Shown piece by piece: positions 31,328 to 34,443 of a stretch of DNA of 34,443 nt (its first letter is position 1; each line of letters starts with the position of its first letter). The notes under the pieces were generated by a model that was not told where the DNA came from, made no database searches, and was given only the letters and a program-made list of their open reading frames with translations. The DNA comes from Arenibacter algicola (GTDB lineage Bacteria; Bacteroidota; Bacteroidia; Flavobacteriales; Flavobacteriaceae). The DNA lies in contig NZ_JAHKPO010000011.1 in assembly GCF_018860365.1 (NCBI RefSeq), positions 1 through 34,443 of the forward strand, read 5' to 3'. The translations under genes were made by a program, and so were the position numbers.

Positions 31328-32821
31328 ATGAAGAAGTATTTATTAGTTTTTTTAGTATTGAGTTTGTTCCTCACTAGTTGTAGCAAGAATGATGACCCCC
31401 TGGTTGCTGAGGAAATAGAAGAAATTATTCCTACCCCGGAAGCAGAAATAGATGTAACCGTCCAAAACTTTATGTGGCAGACCATGAATACCTATTATTT
31501 TTGGCAAAGTGATGTAGCTGACCTAGGGGATTACCGTTTTGCATCCTATGATGATTATGTGTCATTTTTGGAAACCGAGGAAAACCCTGGAACATTTTTT
31601 GACGAAAAATTACTTTACACGGAAGACCGCTTTAGTTTTTATTCCGATGATTATGAAGAATTGACACAATCTTTTGCAGGTATATCCAAGAGTAATGGTT
31701 TGGAATTCGGGTTGAGCTTATTTGTGGATAGTGATGATGTTTATGGATATGTACGCTACATTGTACCTAATTCCAATGCCTCCACCAAAGATATCCAAAG
31801 AGGGGATATTTTTACCGGTGTAAATGGCACATCCCTTAACTTGGATAATTATATAGATCTGTTATTTGGTGATAGTGACACCTACACCTTAAATATGGCA
31901 GAAATCTCCAATAATGTTATTACCAACACAGACAGGGAAGTTTCCTTGACAAAAGAAGCCAACTTGACCGAAAATCCAATCTTTATCAACAAGGTATTGG
32001 AAACGGGAGGTAAAAAAATAGGCTATTTAATGTACAATGGCTTTACCAACGAGTTTGACGAACAATTGAATGCTGCCTTTGGCGAGTTCAAATCTGCCGG
32101 CGTTACGGATCTAGTATTGGATCTAAGGTACAATCCAGGTGGATCGGTCAATTCGGCCCGATTATTATCCAGTATGATTTATGGCACTTATACCAATAGT
32201 GTTTTCCTGAAGGCCAGGTATAATGTAAAGCTGCAATCGGAGTTTAAGGACGCCGACCTTATTGAATATTTTGCCGACGCAACGGACAACAATACCCCTA
32301 TAAATACGTTAGGCCTAAGCAAGGTTTATATCATTGCAACCGGAAGTAGCGCATCGGCAAGCGAATTAGTTATGAACGGCCTGGACCCCTACATAAATGT
32401 AATCCATATAGGGACCACAACGACTGGGAAGAATGAATTTTCGGTTACCTTTGTAGACGATTTTGAGAATGGCAATGTTTACGACCCAGATAGGGAAGAT
32501 AATATCAACCCCGATAATCATTGGGCCATTCAACCATTGATAGGACGAAATGAAAATGCCAATGGCTTTTCTGAATATACGGACGGACTTTCACCTGATA
32601 TTTTATTAAGTGAGGATCTATCCAATTTAGGCGTATTGGGCAATATGAATGAACCCCTGTTGGCCAAGGCCATTGCCGAGATTACAGGAACTACTGCAAA
32701 AATAGATTTTACAGTGGATATGCCGGTTAAATTGGTAAGTAGTTCCAAAATGTTCACAAAGATCAAGGATAATATGTTTATGGATATCAAAAAACCCTTA
32801 AACTTGAAAGAAAAACAGTAG
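31328..32821 (+). CDS. S41 family peptidase lipoprotein (first of a tandem pair)
   Basis: A 497-residue secreted serine peptidase of the C-terminal-processing (S41) type. The lipoprotein signal ends LTSC with Cys18, followed by SKNDD, an acidic stretch like the lipoprotein export signals reported in Flavobacteriia, so surface exposure is likely. An N-terminal helical part (VQNFMWQTMNTYYFWQ), a PDZ-like domain (about 118-205, YVRYIVPNSNASTKDIQRGD) and the protease core follow: DLRYNPGGSVNSARLL, Ser343 in GSSASASELV and Lys368 in TTGKNEF, spaced 25 as in D1/Ctp proteases. I chose the ATG at 31328; a TTG at 31307 adds residues before the signal and is less likely. Confidence 0.92.
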   Translation: MKKYLLVFLVLSLFLTSCSKNDDPLVAEEIEEIIPTPEAEIDVTVQNFMWQTMNTYYFWQSDVADLGDYRFASYDDYVSFLETEENPGTFFDEKLLYTEDRFSFYSDDYEELTQSFAGISKSNGLEFGLSLFVDSDDVYGYVRYIVPNSNASTKDIQRGDIFTGVNGTSLNLDNYIDLLFGDSDTYTLNMAEISNNVITNTDREVSLTKEANLTENPIFINKVLETGGKKIGYLMYNGFTNEFDEQLNAAFGEFKSAGVTDLVLDLRYNPGGSVNSARLLSSMIYGTYTNSVFLKARYNVKLQSEFKDADLIEYFADATDNNTPINTLGLSKVYIIATGSSASASELVMNGLDPYINVIHIGTTTTGKNEFSVTFVDDFENGNVYDPDREDNINPDNHWAIQPLIGRNENANGFSEYTDGLSPDILLSEDLSNLGVLGNMNEPLLAKAIAEITGTTAKIDFTVDMPVKLVSSSKMFTKIKDNMFMDIKKPLNLKEKQ

Positions 32822-32914
32822 CCAGTGCTCTGTATAAGGTGCCGCTTTAGCCTACAAAGATTAACATAGGCTGATCAATATAATGTGCGACACAATTAAT
32901 AATACAATTACATT

Positions 32915-34387
32915 ATGAAAAAAATCCTAGGCCTACTCTTAATAACCATAGTTCTTTCCTGTTCGGATAAGGATGATGACGCATTCGTCTATCCAAAGGA
33001 ATCAACTGTGCAGAACTTTATGTGGCAAGGCCTAAATCTCTGGTATTTTTGGCAGGCGGATGCCCCCAATTTAGGGGATAGCAGATTCACCACTAATGAC
33101 GACTATGTGGCCTATCTTGAATCCTATACCGATCCAGAGGAGTTCTTCTATCAAACCTGTTACAAGCACACTAATATAGTGGGCAGCAATTCTGCCATTG
33201 ATAGGTTTAGTTTTGTTGAAGATGATTACGAAACACTCGTAAATTCCCTGAGTGGTGTGTCTAAAAGCAATGGACTTGAATTTGGCCTGGCGCGCAATGA
33301 GGGCAGTACGGATCTTTTTGGATACGTACGATATATAATCCCAAACTCCGATGCTTCCAACAAAGATATAGCCAGAGGGGATATTTTTACTAGAGTGAAC
33401 GGGGTTCAACTCACTGATGCCAATTATATAAGCTTACTTTTTGGGAATTCAAACACCTATACCCTTGGTATGGCTGATATTTCTGGTACTGTAGTTACAG
33501 ATAATGATAAGGAAGTAACATTAACTAAGTCCGAAGGATTGCAAGAAAACCCAATATTGGTAGCGAAGACCGTAGAGGTCAACGGAACCAAAATTGCCTA
33601 TCTAATGTACAACGGTTTTACCAGTGGCTATAATGAACAATTAAATACGGTTTTCGGACAGTTTAAAACGGCAGGGGCAACGGAATTGGTACTTGATCTT
33701 CGTTACAACCCTGGAGGTTCGGTAAACAGTTCCAGATTATTGGCCAGTATGGTATATGGTACCAATACCAGCGAATTATATGTAAGACAACGATGGAACG
33801 ATAAAATACAATCCATGCTGAATAAGGAGCAATTGGAGGATTATTTTGCAAATAAAACAGACTCTGGAACAGCTTTGAACAGTCTAAACCTTAGCAAGGT
33901 ATATGTTCTGGCAACAGGAAGTTCCGCATCGGCCAGTGAATTGGTCATGAACGGACTGGCACCCTATATTAATGTTTTTCATATTGGCGAAACTACCAGG
34001 GGCAAGAACGAATTTTCCGTTACCATGGTAGACGATATAGACAATGACTATATCTATAGATCCGACAGGGAAAATAAAATAAATCCCAGCAATAGGTGGG
34101 CAATGCAGCCGCTTATGGGGAGAAATGAAAATTCTGACGGATTTTCGGACTATACCTCTGGCCTGGCGCCCGATGTTGCTATAAAGGAAGATCTTGCGGA
34201 TCTAGGGATTTTAGGGGATATAAACGAACCCTTATTTGCTAGGGCAATCCAAGAAATTACAGGTGCAAGTGCGAAGAGGGACTTTACTGTAAAAATTCCG
34301 GTAAATGAAATATCCAACTCCAAAATGTTTACGGCCATAAAAGATAATATGTATCTGGACAAACCTGTTGATATTACTTTTCAATAA
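32915..34387 (+). CDS. S41 family peptidase lipoprotein (second of a tandem pair)
   Basis: A 490-residue paralog of the preceding gene, clearly similar over its whole length. The signal ends VLSC (Cys16) followed by SDKDDD, again an acidic export-like stretch. Same order of parts: VQNFMWQGLNLWYFWQ, PDZ-like YVRYIIPNSDASNKDIARGD, DLRYNPGGSVNSSRLL, nucleophile Ser339 in GSSASASELV and Lys364 in TRGKNEF. Main differences are an insertion before DRFSF (about 79-96, with a lone Cys82) and a shorter linker after the lipid Cys. It begins 93 bases after the first copy with no clear terminator between, so they may share a transcript. It is complete; the window ends 56 bases later. Confidence 0.93.
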   Translation: MKKILGLLLITIVLSCSDKDDDAFVYPKESTVQNFMWQGLNLWYFWQADAPNLGDSRFTTNDDYVAYLESYTDPEEFFYQTCYKHTNIVGSNSAIDRFSFVEDDYETLVNSLSGVSKSNGLEFGLARNEGSTDLFGYVRYIIPNSDASNKDIARGDIFTRVNGVQLTDANYISLLFGNSNTYTLGMADISGTVVTDNDKEVTLTKSEGLQENPILVAKTVEVNGTKIAYLMYNGFTSGYNEQLNTVFGQFKTAGATELVLDLRYNPGGSVNSSRLLASMVYGTNTSELYVRQRWNDKIQSMLNKEQLEDYFANKTDSGTALNSLNLSKVYVLATGSSASASELVMNGLAPYINVFHIGETTRGKNEFSVTMVDDIDNDYIYRSDRENKINPSNRWAMQPLMGRNENSDGFSDYTSGLAPDVAIKEDLADLGILGDINEPLFARAIQEITGASAKRDFTVKIPVNEISNSKMFTAIKDNMYLDKPVDITFQ

Positions 34388-34443
34388 GCCCTACACTTGA
34401 ATTAATAGTATACACAAACTATAAAACAGAAACCCCTCTTTTA

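Overview
The window comes from an AT-rich genome of the phylum Bacteroidota, most likely a (marine-type) member of the Flavobacteriaceae. Evidence: several promoters fit the Bacteroidota consensus (TTG, about 20 bases, TAnnTTTG); ribosome binding sites are weak; and many products belong to families typical of this group (DUF4294, DUF6495, DUF4252, LytTR regulator, SerB-SerA fusion, lipoproteins with acidic residues after the lipid cysteine). All 37 protein genes look intact. I see no tRNA, rRNA, insertion sequence, prophage or CRISPR array, so this is a chromosomal core region with a few accessory genes.

Layout. 1-60: a GC-rich hairpin-forming element at the window edge. 117-2623: DUF4294 protein, divergent M42 aminopeptidase, NUDIX hydrolase. 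2618-5785 (minus): hisS, a DUF6495 protein, and the rpsF-rpsR-rplI operon with its own promoter and terminator. 6021-6713: orphan LytTR response regulator, convergent with priA; its apparent terminator lies inside the priA coding end. 6718-11456 (minus): tightly packed nadC-yihY-DUF2147-priA. 11671-12144: rlmH, probably leaderless. 12303-14195 (minus): a fused phosphoserine phosphatase/phosphoglycerate dehydrogenase. 14459-15768 (minus): translationally coupled satD-DUF3307 pair with three 28-base-period repeats upstream. 15854-17639: isoprenylcysteine methyltransferase-like protein, rdgB, DUF4337-like protein. 17800-19599: DEAD-box RNA helicase with a structured leader and an Arg/Gly/Ser tail. 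19676-23245: carboxypeptidase-regulatory-like domain protein, GH13 lipoprotein, metallophosphoesterase. 23249-24864 (minus): TrmH-type methyltransferase, SRPBCC and VOC proteins. 24926-27783: class III-like sirtuin lacking most zinc cysteines, a helical protein, purB. 27911-31085 (minus): MscS channel, then an ECF sigma / anti-sigma-like / DUF4252 / DUF4252-lipoprotein operon. 31328-34387: two tandem paralogous S41 peptidase lipoproteins.

How the genes work together. Most loci are housekeeping: translation (hisS, S6/S18/L9, RlmH, TrmH), replication restart (PriA), NAD and serine synthesis, purine synthesis and nucleotide sanitation. The most interesting accessory unit is satD-DUF3307. The SatD N-terminus shows a class III nucleotidyl-cyclase-like motif pattern followed by a helix-turn-helix; its partner is a multi-pass membrane protein with conserved-looking His/Asp residues; and repeats upstream look like an operator. 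A second candidate regulatory unit is the ECF sigma/anti-sigma/DUF4252 operon, which looks like an envelope-stress circuit. Everything was read by eye from sequence; family names rest on recognised motifs, not database searches.
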